Positions 16,415-24,808 of a stretch of 64,000 nt of DNA are shown in pieces. The position numbers and the translations under genes are program-made. Origin of the DNA: Kineococcus terrestris (GTDB lineage: Bacteria; Actinomycetota; Actinomycetes; Actinomycetales; Kineococcaceae); assembly GCF_041020765.1 (NCBI RefSeq), contig NZ_JBEUEJ010000004.1. The stretch is one strand, 5' to 3'. Each line of letters begins with the position of its first letter. Positions within the stretch are counted from its first letter, which is position 1. The notes below the pieces were generated by a model, which had not been told where the DNA came from, searched no databases, and was given only the letters and a program-made list of their open reading frames with translations.

Positions 16415-18022
16415 TCAGACGCGGAACGCCCCGACGGCCTCGCGCAACCGGCCCGCGGTGTCCTGCAACGCTTCCACGGCGGCGCGGACCCCCTCCAGGT
16501 CGGCGCGGCCGGTGGCGCTCGCCCCGGCGACACCGGCGAGGACCTCGGCGATCTCCTGCGCGCCGCCGGCCGCGCCGGCGACGGTGCGGGCCAGTTCACC
16601 GGTCGTGGCGCTCTGCTCCTCCACGGCGGCGGCGATGGTGGCCTGGTGGTCGTCGATGCGGGCGATGACCTCGGCGATGCGGCCGATGGTGCTGGCCGCG
16701 TCGTCGCTGCCGCGCTCGATGGCGGCGACCTTGCGGGTGATGTCCTCGGTGGCGGCGGCGGTCTGCTGCGCCAGTTCCTTCACCTCGCCGGCGACGACGG
16801 CGAAACCCTTGCCCATCTCCCCCGCGCGGGCGGCCTCGATGGTGGCGTTCAGGGCGAGGAGGTTCGTCTGCTCGGCGATGGCGGTGATGGTGCCGACGAC
16901 GCTGGCGATGGCGCGGGTGGCCTCGCCGAGCTCGGCGACGGTGGCGCGGGTGGCCTCGGCGGCCTCCACGGCCTCGCGCGCCACGGACGCCGACTGCGCC
17001 ACACCGGAGGAGATCCCGCTGATCGCCGACCCCAGCTCGTCGGCGCCGGCGGCGATGGTGGCGACGTCGGAGGAGACCGACCCCGCGGAGCGGGCGGCGC
17101 GCTCGGCGTCGGCGGCGGTGCGCTCGTCGGACTCGGCCAGCCCGCGGGCGCGGCCGGTGAGGTCCTCGGCCATGACGGCGACCTCGCGGGCGCCGGAGGC
17201 GACGTCGGCGACGGTGCGGCGGGTGGACGTGACGGCCGCCTCCAGGGCCTGCGCCATCTCGCGGAACTCGTCGCGGCCGTCGACGAGGGGCACGACGGTG
17301 AGGTCGCCGGCCGCGACGCGGCGCAGGTCGTCGCGGGTGCGCCGCAGCGGCCCGACGACGCTGCGGGTGAGCGCGACCAGCAGGAGGACGGTGAGCGCGG
17401 CGGCCAGCACCAGGGTGGCGACGACGAGCGCGCGGCTGCGGGCGGCGGCGTCGTCGGCGGCCGCGGCGGCGGTGCCGGCGCGGGCGGTGACGGAGGCGGT
17501 CAGCTCGCCGGTCAGCTCGAGCACCTCGCTGTAGACGGCGAACCCGCCGTCGAGGACCTCGGTCTCGGCGCCCGCGAGGTCGCCGGCGCGGTAGAGGGCG
17601 ACGGCGCGGTCGTCCGCGGCGAAGTACTGCTCCCACAGGGCGGCGATCCGCCGGGTCGTCTCGCGCTCGTGCTCGGACATGAGAGCCGTGGGAGCCGCGG
17701 CGAGGGACCGTTCGAGGCCGTCGCGGGAGGCCAGGAACCCGGCGCGGTTGTCGGAGGTCGCCTCGACGGCCCCGGGCAGCCCGACGCGGTAGGTGTCCCA
17801 GGCGTACGCCAGCTGCCAGCCGGTGACGTCGGCGTTCCAGAACCGCTGGTCCTCCACGAACCTCACGACCCGGTCGAGGTCGCGCTGCTCGTCCAGAGAC
17901 GCCGACTGCCGGGCGATGCTCGTCAGCGCCGTCGCGCCGGTCGCGCCGAGCAGGGCGAGGACGACGCCGAAGGCCAGCGCGAGGCGCGCGCCGACGCGCA
18001 GGCGGCGCAGCGTGGACGACAC
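16415..18022 (-). CDS. Methyl-accepting chemotaxis protein
   Basis: The 535-residue receptor has two membrane helices (about 10-32 and 197-219) around an all-helical periplasmic sensor of about 160 residues (four-helix-bundle type). A HAMP domain (about 220-272) and the long signalling coiled coil follow. Its hairpin tip contains EQTNLLALNATIEAARAG and is nearly invariant in the family. There is no CheR-tethering pentapeptide at the C terminus. GTG 18022 is chosen because GGGAGGA lies eight bases upstream; the longer ATG starts would lie inside the FliA-like promoter at 18067-18094. It signals to CheA/CheW, which are not in this window. Confidence 0.93.
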   Translation of the reverse strand: MSSTLRRLRVGARLALAFGVVLALLGATGATALTSIARQSASLDEQRDLDRVVRFVEDQRFWNADVTGWQLAYAWDTYRVGLPGAVEATSDNRAGFLASRDGLERSLAAAPTALMSEHERETTRRIAALWEQYFAADDRAVALYRAGDLAGAETEVLDGGFAVYSEVLELTGELTASVTARAGTAAAAADDAAARSRALVVATLVLAAALTVLLLVALTRSVVGPLRRTRDDLRRVAAGDLTVVPLVDGRDEFREMAQALEAAVTSTRRTVADVASGAREVAVMAEDLTGRARGLAESDERTAADAERAARSAGSVSSDVATIAAGADELGSAISGISSGVAQSASVAREAVEAAEATRATVAELGEATRAIASVVGTITAIAEQTNLLALNATIEAARAGEMGKGFAVVAGEVKELAQQTAAATEDITRKVAAIERGSDDAASTIGRIAEVIARIDDHQATIAAAVEEQSATTGELARTVAGAAGGAQEIAEVLAGVAGASATGRADLEGVRAAVEALQDTAGRLREAVGAFRV

Positions 18023-18066
18023 GGGCGGTGTCCTCCCGGGACCCGGTGCGGAGAGCGGTCCCGTCC

Positions 18067-18094
18067 CCATCGGCACCCGCCGTCCGGTGCTGAG
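18067..18094 (-). promoter_or_regulatory. FliA (sigma-28) type promoter of the chemoreceptor gene
   Basis: Reading on the minus strand, CTCA (18094-18091), 16 bases and GCCGATGG (18074-18067) match the flagellar sigma consensus described in Actinoplanes (CTCA, 15-17 bases, GCCGAA and two A/T). It stands about 45 bp upstream of the chosen GTG start, leaving room for a transcript start near 18060 and the ribosome binding site. Confidence 0.55.
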
Positions 18095-18237
18095 GCGGGC
18101 CTTGACGCAGGGCCGTCCCGGGAGGAGCGTTCCGGTGCGCGCGAGGGCCGGGTGGTCGACGACGACGAGCCCGGCTGAGGCCGGACGCCTCCCGTTCCAC
18201 CGCGGCGGTGGCAGGGGCCACCAGGCAGGAGGACGAC

Positions 18238-18660
18238 ATGTCCGTGGACACGAGCACGGAACTGTTCCAGGGGTACGTGGACGCGCTGCTGAACGGCGGC
18301 GACTTCGCGAGGTTCTTCACCGACGACGTCGTGTGGACGACGGTGGACACCGGTGAGCGGATCACGGGCCGGCAGGCCGTGGCCGACCACATCACCGCGC
18401 TGCACACGCGGATCTTCGACGCCCGCCCGGAGGTGCGGGCGATGGGTGCCGCCGGCGACCACGCGTTCTTCGAGGCCGACTTCGTGGGGACCCACACCGG
18501 TCGCTTCGGCGACCTCGACCCGACGGGTGCGCGGGTGCGGGTGCCGTACTGCGTGGTCTACGACCTGACCGGGGGCGGGATCTCGGCGCTGCGCTTCCAC
18601 CTGTCGATCGCGACCCTCGTCGGCCAGCTGCAGGCCGGTCCGGGCACGTCGGCCGGGTAG
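18238..18660 (+). CDS. NTF2-like (SnoaL-type) protein
   Basis: The 140-residue alpha+beta barrel protein has the pattern of small SnoaL-like proteins: LFQGYVDALLNGGDFARFFTDD, VWTTVDTGERITGRQAV, and alternating strands in the second half. Members are polyketide-cyclase-like or small-molecule isomerase-like enzymes or binding proteins; there is no basis here to choose. AGGAGG precedes the ATG at 18238. It is convergent with the aquaporin gene. Confidence 0.83.
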   Translation: MSVDTSTELFQGYVDALLNGGDFARFFTDDVVWTTVDTGERITGRQAVADHITALHTRIFDARPEVRAMGAAGDHAFFEADFVGTHTGRFGDLDPTGARVRVPYCVVYDLTGGGISALRFHLSIATLVGQLQAGPGTSAG

Positions 18661-18670
18661 GACGGGCAGC

Positions 18671-18702
18671 GGGCCCGACGCCCCGCCCGGGGCGCCGGGC
18701 CC
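18671..18702. terminator. Hairpin between convergent genes
   Basis: GGGCCCGACGCCCC and GGGGCGCCGGGCCC form a 14-bp stem with one mismatch and the loop GCCC. It lies between the ends of the NTF2-like and aquaporin genes and is a likely bidirectional terminator. Confidence 0.6.
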
Positions 18703-18718
18703 GGGACCGCCCCCGGGG

Positions 18719-19504
18719 TCAGGAACCGTCCGCCGGCGCCGGCGCCTCGGCCGGCGCCAGCAGCCGCGCGTAGACGACGGCGGCGAGGACACCGCCGACG
18801 ACGGGCGCCAGCAGGTACAGCCAGAGGCTGTCGAACTGCCCGGAGACCACGGCGGGGCCGAGGGCGCGCGCGGGGTTGACCGCCCCCCCGGTGACGGGGG
18901 CGCCCACGACGACGCACACGGCGAGGGCGGCGCCGACGGCCACCGGGGCCACGGCGGCGTGCACCCGCTCGTCGGTGGCCACGGAGATCACCACGAGGAC
19001 GAGGACGAAGGTGATGAGCGCTTCGACGAAGAAGGCCCGGCCGTCGGAGACGCCGGCGGCGGGAACGGTCGTGGACGGGGCGACGACGTCCGGCCCGGTG
19101 CCGCTGTGGACCGCCCACACGGCGAGGGCGGCGAGCACACCGCCGGCGAGCTGGGCGACGAGGTAGGCGGGCACGGCCCGCCAGGGGAAGCGGCCGGTGG
19201 CGGCCAGCCCGAGGGTGACGGCGGGGTTGAGGTGGCAGCCGGAGACGTGGCCGAGGGCGGCGACGAGGGCGGTGAGCGCCAGCCCGAAGGCGAGGACGAC
19301 CGCGAGCAGGTCGTAGACCGGCGGGTCGCTGAGCGCGGCCGCGACGGCCGCCGCGGTCCCGGCCAGGACGAGGACGAACGTGCCGACGAGCTCGGCGGCG
19401 CCCGAGCGCAGCAGGTCCTCACCGGGGCGGCTGCCGTACAGGCCGTGGCCGCGCTCGGGCCGGGCGGTGGTGACGGTGCTGCCGTCACCGGTGGGCGTGC
19501 TCAT
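18719..19504 (-). CDS. MIP family aquaporin / glycerol facilitator
   Basis: The 261-residue channel has six membrane helices and both NPA boxes (GCHLNPAVT and GGAVNPARALGP). Residues near the filter (GH in LGHVSGCHLNP, and ARALGP after the second NPA) look more like a water channel than a glycerol facilitator, although this is only a reading of the motif context. The N terminus carries a 35-residue cytoplasmic extension. GAGGAGAACGC precedes the ATG. Confidence 0.9.
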   Translation of the reverse strand: MSTPTGDGSTVTTARPERGHGLYGSRPGEDLLRSGAAELVGTFVLVLAGTAAAVAAALSDPPVYDLLAVVLAFGLALTALVAALGHVSGCHLNPAVTLGLAATGRFPWRAVPAYLVAQLAGGVLAALAVWAVHSGTGPDVVAPSTTVPAAGVSDGRAFFVEALITFVLVLVVISVATDERVHAAVAPVAVGAALAVCVVVGAPVTGGAVNPARALGPAVVSGQFDSLWLYLLAPVVGGVLAAVVYARLLAPAEAPAPADGS

Positions 19505-19591
19505 GCGTTCTCCTCGCGGGGGGTTCTGCGGACTGCAGACCCCCTGCCCGGGAGGAGCGCGCTGAAACGTGCGGCCGGGTTCCCGGGCGGG

Positions 19592-21568
19592 TCAGCGCCA
19601 GGAGGTGCTGACGGCCCGGGTCGCGAACGAGAACGTCATCGACCCGCCCTGGAAGTCCTGCCGGACCCCACCGGGCACGGGGAACTCCCCGGTGCGCGGG
19701 TAGCCCAGCCGGCCGTTCTCCCACCCGGTGGCGCCCCACGCCCGCCGGATCTCCCCGCGCACCACCTGCGCGCCCGTGGCGGGCGACCAGTACACCGATC
19801 CGCCCTGGAACGCGGTGAACGCCCCGCCGCGCAGCGCGACCTCGCCGGTGGTGGGGAACCCGAGGAACCCCTGCACCCCTCCGCTGGCGTTCACGCGGTC
19901 CAGGATCGCCCCCCGCACCTCGCGCGCGCCGGTGGCCGGGGACCAGGCGATGATCCCGCGCTGGAAGGCCTGCACGACCCCGCCGCGCACGCCCCGCTCC
20001 TCGCCCACGGGGAACCCGACGGGAGAGACGTGCGCGCCCAGGCGCTGCCACTGCGCGAGGACCTCGCCCACGACGACCTGGGCGCCGCCGGCGGGCGTCC
20101 ACCACACCTGCCCGCGCTCGAACGTCGTGGAGGCGCCGCCGGGCACGGCGACCTCGCCGCTGGTGGGCCAGCCCAGCGGGCCGGTGTGCCCGCCGGCGGC
20201 GCGGTAGCGGGCGAGGATCGCGCCCCTGACGTTCACGGTGCGGCCGTCGCGGGTGTAGTCCGCGGAGCCGTCCGCGCGCGGGGTGACCGTCGGCGTGGAC
20301 GGTGTGGGAGCCGGGGTCGTCGGGGTGGGGACCGGCGTGGGAGCCGGGGTCGTCGGGGTGGGCGTGGGCGTCGGGCGGGCGGCGGTCGCGGCGGCGGCCA
20401 CCGCGGCGGCCGCGTCGAGGGTGCCGCTGCCGTAGCCGGTGCCGGTGGACCACCCGGCGGGCCGGCGGGCGGTGCGCACGAGGACGTCGCGCACCTGCGC
20501 CGGGGTCGCGGTCGGCCACACCTGCTTGACGAGGGCGGCCGCGCCCGCGACCTGCGGGGCGCTGAACGAGGTTCCCGTCCCCAGGACGTAGGCGGAGTCG
20601 GAGCCCACACCCGCCCCGAGGACGCCGTTCCCCAGCGCCGAGAGGGCGACCTGCGGGTTGTGCGTGGCCCACCAGGACGCGCTCTCGTCGGTCTCCGTGG
20701 CGGAGACGGACACGACGCCCGGCAGGGCCGCGGGGTACTGCACGGCGTTGTCCTGGTTGGCGGACCCGCTGGGGTTCTCGCGCGGGTCGGTGCGGCTGGC
20801 ACCGCCGTTGCCCGCGGAGGCGACGACGACGATCCCGCGGGCCAGGGCGGTGTCCACGGCGGAGGCGATGACGGAGCTGTACCCGCCGCCGAGGGACATG
20901 CTGACGACCGCGACGTCGTTGCCGGGCACGCCGTCGTCGAGGGTGGCGACGGCGCGCAGGATCCCGTTGGCGATGGCGGCGCTCGGGCAGCCCTCCTCCA
21001 CGCACACCCGCACGGGCAGGACGCTGGCGCCCGGGGCGACGCCGGCGGCGCCGCGGCCGTTCCCGGCGCGGGCGGCGACGACGGAGCTGACGAGCGTGCC
21101 GTGGAACTCGGCGGGGTCGGCGGGCTGGCCGGTGGTGTCGACGGCGGGCAGCAGCGCGCCGCGCAGGTCCTCGTGGCTGGCGCGCACCCCGGTGTCGAGG
21201 ACGGCGACGACGGTCCCGGTGCCCGTGGCGGTGCCCCACGCGGCCTGGGCGCGGTTGAACCGCAGCGGGTTGACGACGGGGTCGGCCAGGCCGGGGTCGA
21301 GCGCGGCGAGCCGGTACGTGGTGGCGGGGGCGGTCTCGACGACCTCGGCCGCACCCGCGGCGTCGGCGGCGTCCTCGACGGCGCCCTCGACGGCGGACGC
21401 GGTGGGGGCGGTGACCTCCTCGACGCTCAGGCTGCCGTCGGCGTGCTCGAGGAGGACGTCGACCGTGACGGGCGCGCCCGCCGCGGACGCGACACCGGCG
21501 GGTGCGGCCAGCGCCACCACGGGTGCCAGGGCGAGAGCCCACGCCAGCGTCCTGCCCCTGCGCACCAC
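19592..21568 (-). CDS. Secreted subtilisin-like serine protease (S8) with LGFP repeats
   Basis: The 658-residue precursor has a signal peptide (about 1-30) and a short propeptide region. An S8 catalytic domain follows, with D125 (AVLDTGV), H156 (FHGTLVSS), oxyanion N254 (SAGNGG) and S334 (GTSFSAP). A Pro/Thr linker at about 398-430 leads to four LGFP repeats of about 50 residues up to the C terminus (for example GPLGWPTSGEVAVPGG, SPVGFPVGEERGVRGG). LGFP repeats anchor proteins to the cell envelope, so this is probably a wall-attached protease. GTG 21568 is chosen for the AGGGG upstream. The LGFP part is nearly the same as in the metalloprotease at 55625. Confidence 0.9.
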   Translation of the reverse strand: MVRRGRTLAWALALAPVVALAAPAGVASAAGAPVTVDVLLEHADGSLSVEEVTAPTASAVEGAVEDAADAAGAAEVVETAPATTYRLAALDPGLADPVVNPLRFNRAQAAWGTATGTGTVVAVLDTGVRASHEDLRGALLPAVDTTGQPADPAEFHGTLVSSVVAARAGNGRGAAGVAPGASVLPVRVCVEEGCPSAAIANGILRAVATLDDGVPGNDVAVVSMSLGGGYSSVIASAVDTALARGIVVVASAGNGGASRTDPRENPSGSANQDNAVQYPAALPGVVSVSATETDESASWWATHNPQVALSALGNGVLGAGVGSDSAYVLGTGTSFSAPQVAGAAALVKQVWPTATPAQVRDVLVRTARRPAGWSTGTGYGSGTLDAAAAVAAAATAARPTPTPTPTTPAPTPVPTPTTPAPTPSTPTVTPRADGSADYTRDGRTVNVRGAILARYRAAGGHTGPLGWPTSGEVAVPGGASTTFERGQVWWTPAGGAQVVVGEVLAQWQRLGAHVSPVGFPVGEERGVRGGVVQAFQRGIIAWSPATGAREVRGAILDRVNASGGVQGFLGFPTTGEVALRGGAFTAFQGGSVYWSPATGAQVVRGEIRRAWGATGWENGRLGYPRTGEFPVPGGVRQDFQGGSMTFSFATRAVSTSWR

Positions 21569-21736
21569 GTGCCACCCCTGTCCTCGTCCGAGCCTGCCGG
21601 GTGAGCATCGGGCCGGACGGCGCCCGCGCTGAACCCGGCTCACCCGTTCGCGCGGGTCTTGACGCGCAGATCACCCGGGAGAACGATGACGCCCCCGGTC
21701 GGCCCGCCGGCCCTCGCACGACGGCGTGGAGGTGTT

Positions 21737-22027
21737 GTGGCGCTGTACCAGTACGCCTGCGACGACGACGGTCCGTTCGACGCGACCGCCCCGATCGGCA
21801 CCGCCCCGGCGCTGCTCCCCTGCCCGGCCTGCCGGAACCCGTCGCGCCGCGTCTTCACCGCGCCGCGCCTGTCCCGCGCGTCGGGCCCGGCGTTCGCCGC
21901 GATCGAGCGCGCGGAACGCTCGGCGTCCGCACCCGACGTGGTGACGTCGCTGCCCCCCTCCGCGCGACGGACCCCGCGCCCCGGACCGGCCGCGTCCCCC
22001 GCGCTCCGGAAGCTCCCGCGACCGTGA
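21737..22027 (+). CDS. FmdB-like small zinc-ribbon protein, probably regulatory
   Basis: The 96-residue protein begins ALYQYACDDDGPFD and continues with LLPCPACRNPSRRVFT, the pattern of FmdB-type zinc ribbons found next to formamidase genes. The first knuckle, normally CxxC, reads CDDD, so only three of the four usual cysteines remain. The C-terminal half is disordered and Pro/Ala-rich. GGAGGTG precedes the GTG. The formamidase gene follows 87 bp downstream on the same strand and is probably cotranscribed. Confidence 0.72.
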   Translation: MALYQYACDDDGPFDATAPIGTAPALLPCPACRNPSRRVFTAPRLSRASGPAFAAIERAERSASAPDVVTSLPPSARRTPRPGPAASPALRKLPRP

Positions 22028-22114
22028 GGTCGTGGACCCCGACGGGGAGGAGGTGACCGGCGGCCGGCCCACCGCCGGAGGAGAACCCCGCGCCCGGAAC
22101 CCGTAGGAGGCACG

Positions 22115-23368
22115 ATGCCCGAGGTGGTCTTCCCGCTGGACTCGACGAAGAGGTTCACCGAGCAGGAGAAGCTCGGCCACAACCGCTGGCACCCCGACAT
22201 CCCGGCGCAGGTGCACGTGAAGCGGGACAGCACGTTCCGCGTGCACTGCCGGGAGTGGTTCGACGGTGCCATCCGGAACGACGACTCGGCGGACGACGTG
22301 CGCGACGCGCCGCTGTCCACGGTGCACGTCCTGTCCGGCCCCATCGCGGTGGAGGGCGCCAAGCCCGGCGACCTGCTGGTGGTCGACATCGTGGACGTGG
22401 GCCCGATCCCCCAGGAGGACTCCGGTCCGCTGGCCGGTCAGGGCTGGGGCTACACCGGCATCTTCGCGACGCGCAACGGCGGGGGTTTCCTCACCGAGCA
22501 GTTCCCCGACGCGTACAAGGTGGTCTGGGACTTCCGCGGGCAGACGGCGACCTCGCGGCACGTGCCGGGGGTGTCGTTCACCGGCATCGTGCACCCGGGC
22601 CTCATGGGGACCGCGCCCTCGCGCGAGCTGCTGGCGCGCTGGAACGCGCGCGAGGGCGCGCTCATCGCCACCGACCCGGACCGGGTGCCGCCGCTGGCGC
22701 TGCCGCCGCTGCCGCAGGACGCGATCCTCGGCGGGCTCACCGGCGACGCGTTCACGAAGGCGGCCGCGGAGGCCGCGCGCACGGCCCCGCCGCGCGAGAA
22801 CGGCGGCAACCAGGACATCAAGAACTTCACGAAGGGGACGCGCGTCTTCTACCCGGTCTTCGTCGACGGGGCGAACCTGTCGATGGGCGACCTGCACTTC
22901 TCCCAGGGCGACGGGGAGATCACCTTCTGCGGGGCCATCGAGATGGGCGGGTTCATCGACCTGCACGTCGACGTCATCGAGGGCGGGATGGAGACCTACG
23001 GCGTCTCCGAGAACGCGGTCTTCATGCCCGGGAACACCGACCCGCAGTACAGCCAGTGGCTGGCGTTCTCCGGCACCTCGGTCACCCTGGACGGCGAGCA
23101 GCGCTACCTGGACTCGCACCTGTCGTACCAGCGGGCGTGCCTGCACGCGATCGACTACCTGACGACGTTCGGGTGGACCCGCGAGCAGGCCTACATGATC
23201 CTCGGCGCGGCGCCGATCGAGGGGCGGCTGTCGGGGGTGGTGGACATCCCGAACTCCTGCTCGACCGTGTACGTCCCCACGGCGATCTTCGACGTCGACG
23301 TGCGCCCGTCGGCGTCCGGGCCGGCGCGGATCGACCCCGGCCAGGGGGTTCCGCGCTCGAGCTTCTGA
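22115..23368 (+). CDS. fmdA: Formamidase / acetamidase
   Basis: The 417-residue protein matches the FmdA/AmdA family along its length: MPEVVFPLDSTKRFTEQEK, GHNRWHPDIP, CREWFDGAIRNDDSADDV, HVLSGPIAVEGAKPGDLLVV, GNQDIKNFTKGTRVFYPV, and SMGDLHFSQGDGEI. It hydrolyses formamide to ammonia and formate in the cytoplasm and serves nitrogen supply. TAGGAGG precedes the ATG. The FmdB-like gene is upstream, a reversed order compared with the common fmdA-fmdB arrangement. No amide transporter is adjacent. Confidence 0.93.
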   Translation: MPEVVFPLDSTKRFTEQEKLGHNRWHPDIPAQVHVKRDSTFRVHCREWFDGAIRNDDSADDVRDAPLSTVHVLSGPIAVEGAKPGDLLVVDIVDVGPIPQEDSGPLAGQGWGYTGIFATRNGGGFLTEQFPDAYKVVWDFRGQTATSRHVPGVSFTGIVHPGLMGTAPSRELLARWNAREGALIATDPDRVPPLALPPLPQDAILGGLTGDAFTKAAAEAARTAPPRENGGNQDIKNFTKGTRVFYPVFVDGANLSMGDLHFSQGDGEITFCGAIEMGGFIDLHVDVIEGGMETYGVSENAVFMPGNTDPQYSQWLAFSGTSVTLDGEQRYLDSHLSYQRACLHAIDYLTTFGWTREQAYMILGAAPIEGRLSGVVDIPNSCSTVYVPTAIFDVDVRPSASGPARIDPGQGVPRSSF

Positions 23369-23381
23369 GGGGTGGCGAGCT

Positions 23382-23415
23382 GCGCGGGGAGCGTCCGGAC
23401 GGGCGCTCCCCGCGC
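23382..23415. terminator. Hairpin between fmdA and the MarR gene
   Basis: GCGCGGGGAGCGTCC and GGGCGCTCCCCGCGC form a 15-bp stem with one mismatch and the loop GGAC. It lies between convergent stop codons at 23368 and 23420 and probably ends transcription from both sides. Confidence 0.65.
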
Positions 23416-23419
23416 GCGC

Positions 23420-23914
23420 TCACCGGGACAGCAGGTCGTCGACGATCTCCAGGACCTCCGGCGCCGCGGCCGCGAGGACCTTGCGGGACAGGTGCCGCAG
23501 CTGGGCGAGCTCCTCGGGCGTGAGCGCGTCGACGAGCACCCGGCGCGCCTCCGCGACGTGCCCGGGGGCGGCCCGCCGGAGCTTCTCGAAGCCCGCGTCG
23601 GTGAGGACCGCCTCGACGGCCCGGGACGCCGTCGCGCAGCTGCGGCGGGTGACCCAGCCGGCGCTCTCGAGGCGCCTGACCGCGTGCGAGAGCCGCGACT
23701 GGGACCCGTGGGTCACGTCCGCCAGCACCGCCATCTGCAGGGCGCGGCCGGGAGCTCCCGACAGCCTGGCCAGGACGTGGTACTCGAAGAAGTTCAGGTC
23801 GGCGTCGCGCTTGAGCTGGTCGGCCACCACGGCCGGGACGGTCGTGAGGACGGCCACGAAGTGGACCCACTGGTCGAGCTGCTCGGGGGTCAGCCAGCGG
23901 GGCTCGTCGTCCAC
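23420..23914 (-). CDS. MarR family transcriptional regulator
   Basis: The 164-residue protein has the MarR winged helix at about residues 60-110 (LQMAVLADVTHGSQSRLSHAVRRLESAGWVTR, then a shortened wing) between dimerisation helices. It is divergent from the azoreductase gene. An 18-bp perfect palindrome and a second half-conserved copy lie between them. It probably represses both genes and is released by quinones or electrophiles, as in other MarR-azoreductase pairs. The wing contains one cysteine (RRSCATASRAVEA), which could be a redox sensor. Confidence 0.88.
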   Translation of the reverse strand: MDDEPRWLTPEQLDQWVHFVAVLTTVPAVVADQLKRDADLNFFEYHVLARLSGAPGRALQMAVLADVTHGSQSRLSHAVRRLESAGWVTRRSCATASRAVEAVLTDAGFEKLRRAAPGHVAEARRVLVDALTPEELAQLRHLSRKVLAAAAPEVLEIVDDLLSR

Positions 23915-23928
23915 CCGTCGAGGGTAGC

Positions 23929-23984
23929 GGGTTGAACATTCAGCTCACGTGTGTCACCGTCGCTGTGGGTTGAAGCTTCAACCC
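23929..23984. promoter_or_regulatory. Two MarR-type operators
   Basis: GGGTTGAAGCTTCAACCC at 23967-23984 is a perfect 18-bp palindrome. GGGTTGAACATTCAGCT at 23929-23945 is a second, imperfect copy with the same GGTTGAA/TTCA core. The centres are about 38 bp apart. One lies near each of the two divergent start codons, which fits control of both genes by the MarR protein. Confidence 0.7.
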
Positions 23985-24006
23985 GACCCTACCGACGGGA
24001 GCCACC

Positions 24007-24639
24007 GTGACCCTCCTCCGCATCGACGCGAGCATCCTCGGGCCCGCCTCGGCCAGCAGCGAGCTCGCCGACCGCGTCCTCGACTCCTGGACCGCCGTCA
24101 GCCCGGACGAGACCGTCGTGACCCGCCACCTCGGCAGCGACCCGCTGCCCTCCGACGCCTGGGCGACGGCCGTCGGCGCCGGGTACACCCCCGAGGACCA
24201 GCGCAGCGAGGCGCAGCGCGCGGCCGTCGCGCTCGCCCGCGAGCTGCGCGACGAGCTGCTCGCCGCCGACCGGGTCGTCCTCGCCTTCCCCCTCTACAAC
24301 TGGGGCGTCTCCCAGCACGTCAAGACGTGGATCGACCTGGTCATCGCCGGCTCGGACGACCCGTCGGCCCGCCTGCTGGACGGCAAGCCCGTGGTCCTGC
24401 TCGTCACCCGCGGCGGCAGCTACGCGCCGGGCACGCCCAAGGAGGGCTGGGACCACAGCGTCGACTACCTGCGCCGGGTCGTGGGCGAGGTGTGGGGCGC
24501 CGACCTCACCGTCGTCGAGCGCGAGTTCACCCTCGTGGGCGTGAACCCGGCGCTCGACCGGTTCGCCGAGGAGGGCGCCCGGCTGAAGGAGCGCGCGCAC
24601 GAGGAGGCGGCCGCGGCGGGTGCCGCGCTGGCCCGCTGA
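24007..24639 (+). CDS. azoR: FMN-dependent NADH:quinone oxidoreductase / azoreductase
   Basis: The 210-residue flavodoxin-like protein matches AzoR enzymes: LRIDASILGPASASSELADRV at the N terminus (phosphate-binding loop), FPLYNWGVSQHVKTWIDLV in the middle, and VTRGGSYAPGTPKEGWDH, which contacts the flavin. It reduces quinones, and azo dyes in vitro, by two electrons, protecting against thiol-reactive quinones. GGGAGCC precedes the GTG. It is regulated by the divergent MarR gene, and a strong hairpin follows. Confidence 0.9.
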   Translation: MTLLRIDASILGPASASSELADRVLDSWTAVSPDETVVTRHLGSDPLPSDAWATAVGAGYTPEDQRSEAQRAAVALARELRDELLAADRVVLAFPLYNWGVSQHVKTWIDLVIAGSDDPSARLLDGKPVVLLVTRGGSYAPGTPKEGWDHSVDYLRRVVGEVWGADLTVVEREFTLVGVNPALDRFAEEGARLKERAHEEAAAAGAALAR

Positions 24640-24644
24640 CTCGG

Positions 24645-24681
24645 CCGGCGGCCGGCCCGCGCACCCGCGGCCGGCCGCCGG
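24645..24681. terminator. Strong GC hairpin after azoR
   Basis: CCGGCGGCCGGCCCGCG pairs with CGCGGCCGGCCGCCGG, with one bulged C and a loop of about four bases. A second, weaker stem (GGAGCCG with CGGCTCC) follows directly. It probably terminates azoR transcription. Confidence 0.6.
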
Positions 24682-24749
24682 GACGCGGAGCCGCACGGGA
24701 CCGGCTCCGTCGGCGTCACGGCGGACGACCTCGCCCGACCTCGCTGACC

Positions 24750-24778
24750 TTGCCTGATCTATCGAATAACAGTAGATT
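24750..24778 (+). promoter_or_regulatory. Promoter of the DUF2975-XRE pair, with an overlapping inverted repeat
   Basis: TTGCCT (24750-24755), a 17-bp spacer and TAGATT (24773-24778) make a good housekeeping promoter. It is much more AT-rich than its surroundings. ATCTA and TAGAT at 24757-24761 and 24773-24777 form an inverted repeat covering the spacer and -10, a possible operator for the downstream XRE protein. Confidence 0.6.
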
Positions 24779-24808
24779 CCTCTCGTCCGTCGACAAGAGG
24801 AGGTTGCC

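Noticed and set aside
18118..18135. A fourth family A palindrome (GGAGGAGCGTTCCGG)
   Set aside because: The core is similar, but there is no matching inverted arm within 100 bases.
20281..20420. Tandem DNA repeat or CRISPR-like array
   Set aside because: The repetition encodes the Pro/Thr-rich linker of the S8 protease. A similar one at 56330-56560 encodes the linker of the metalloprotease.
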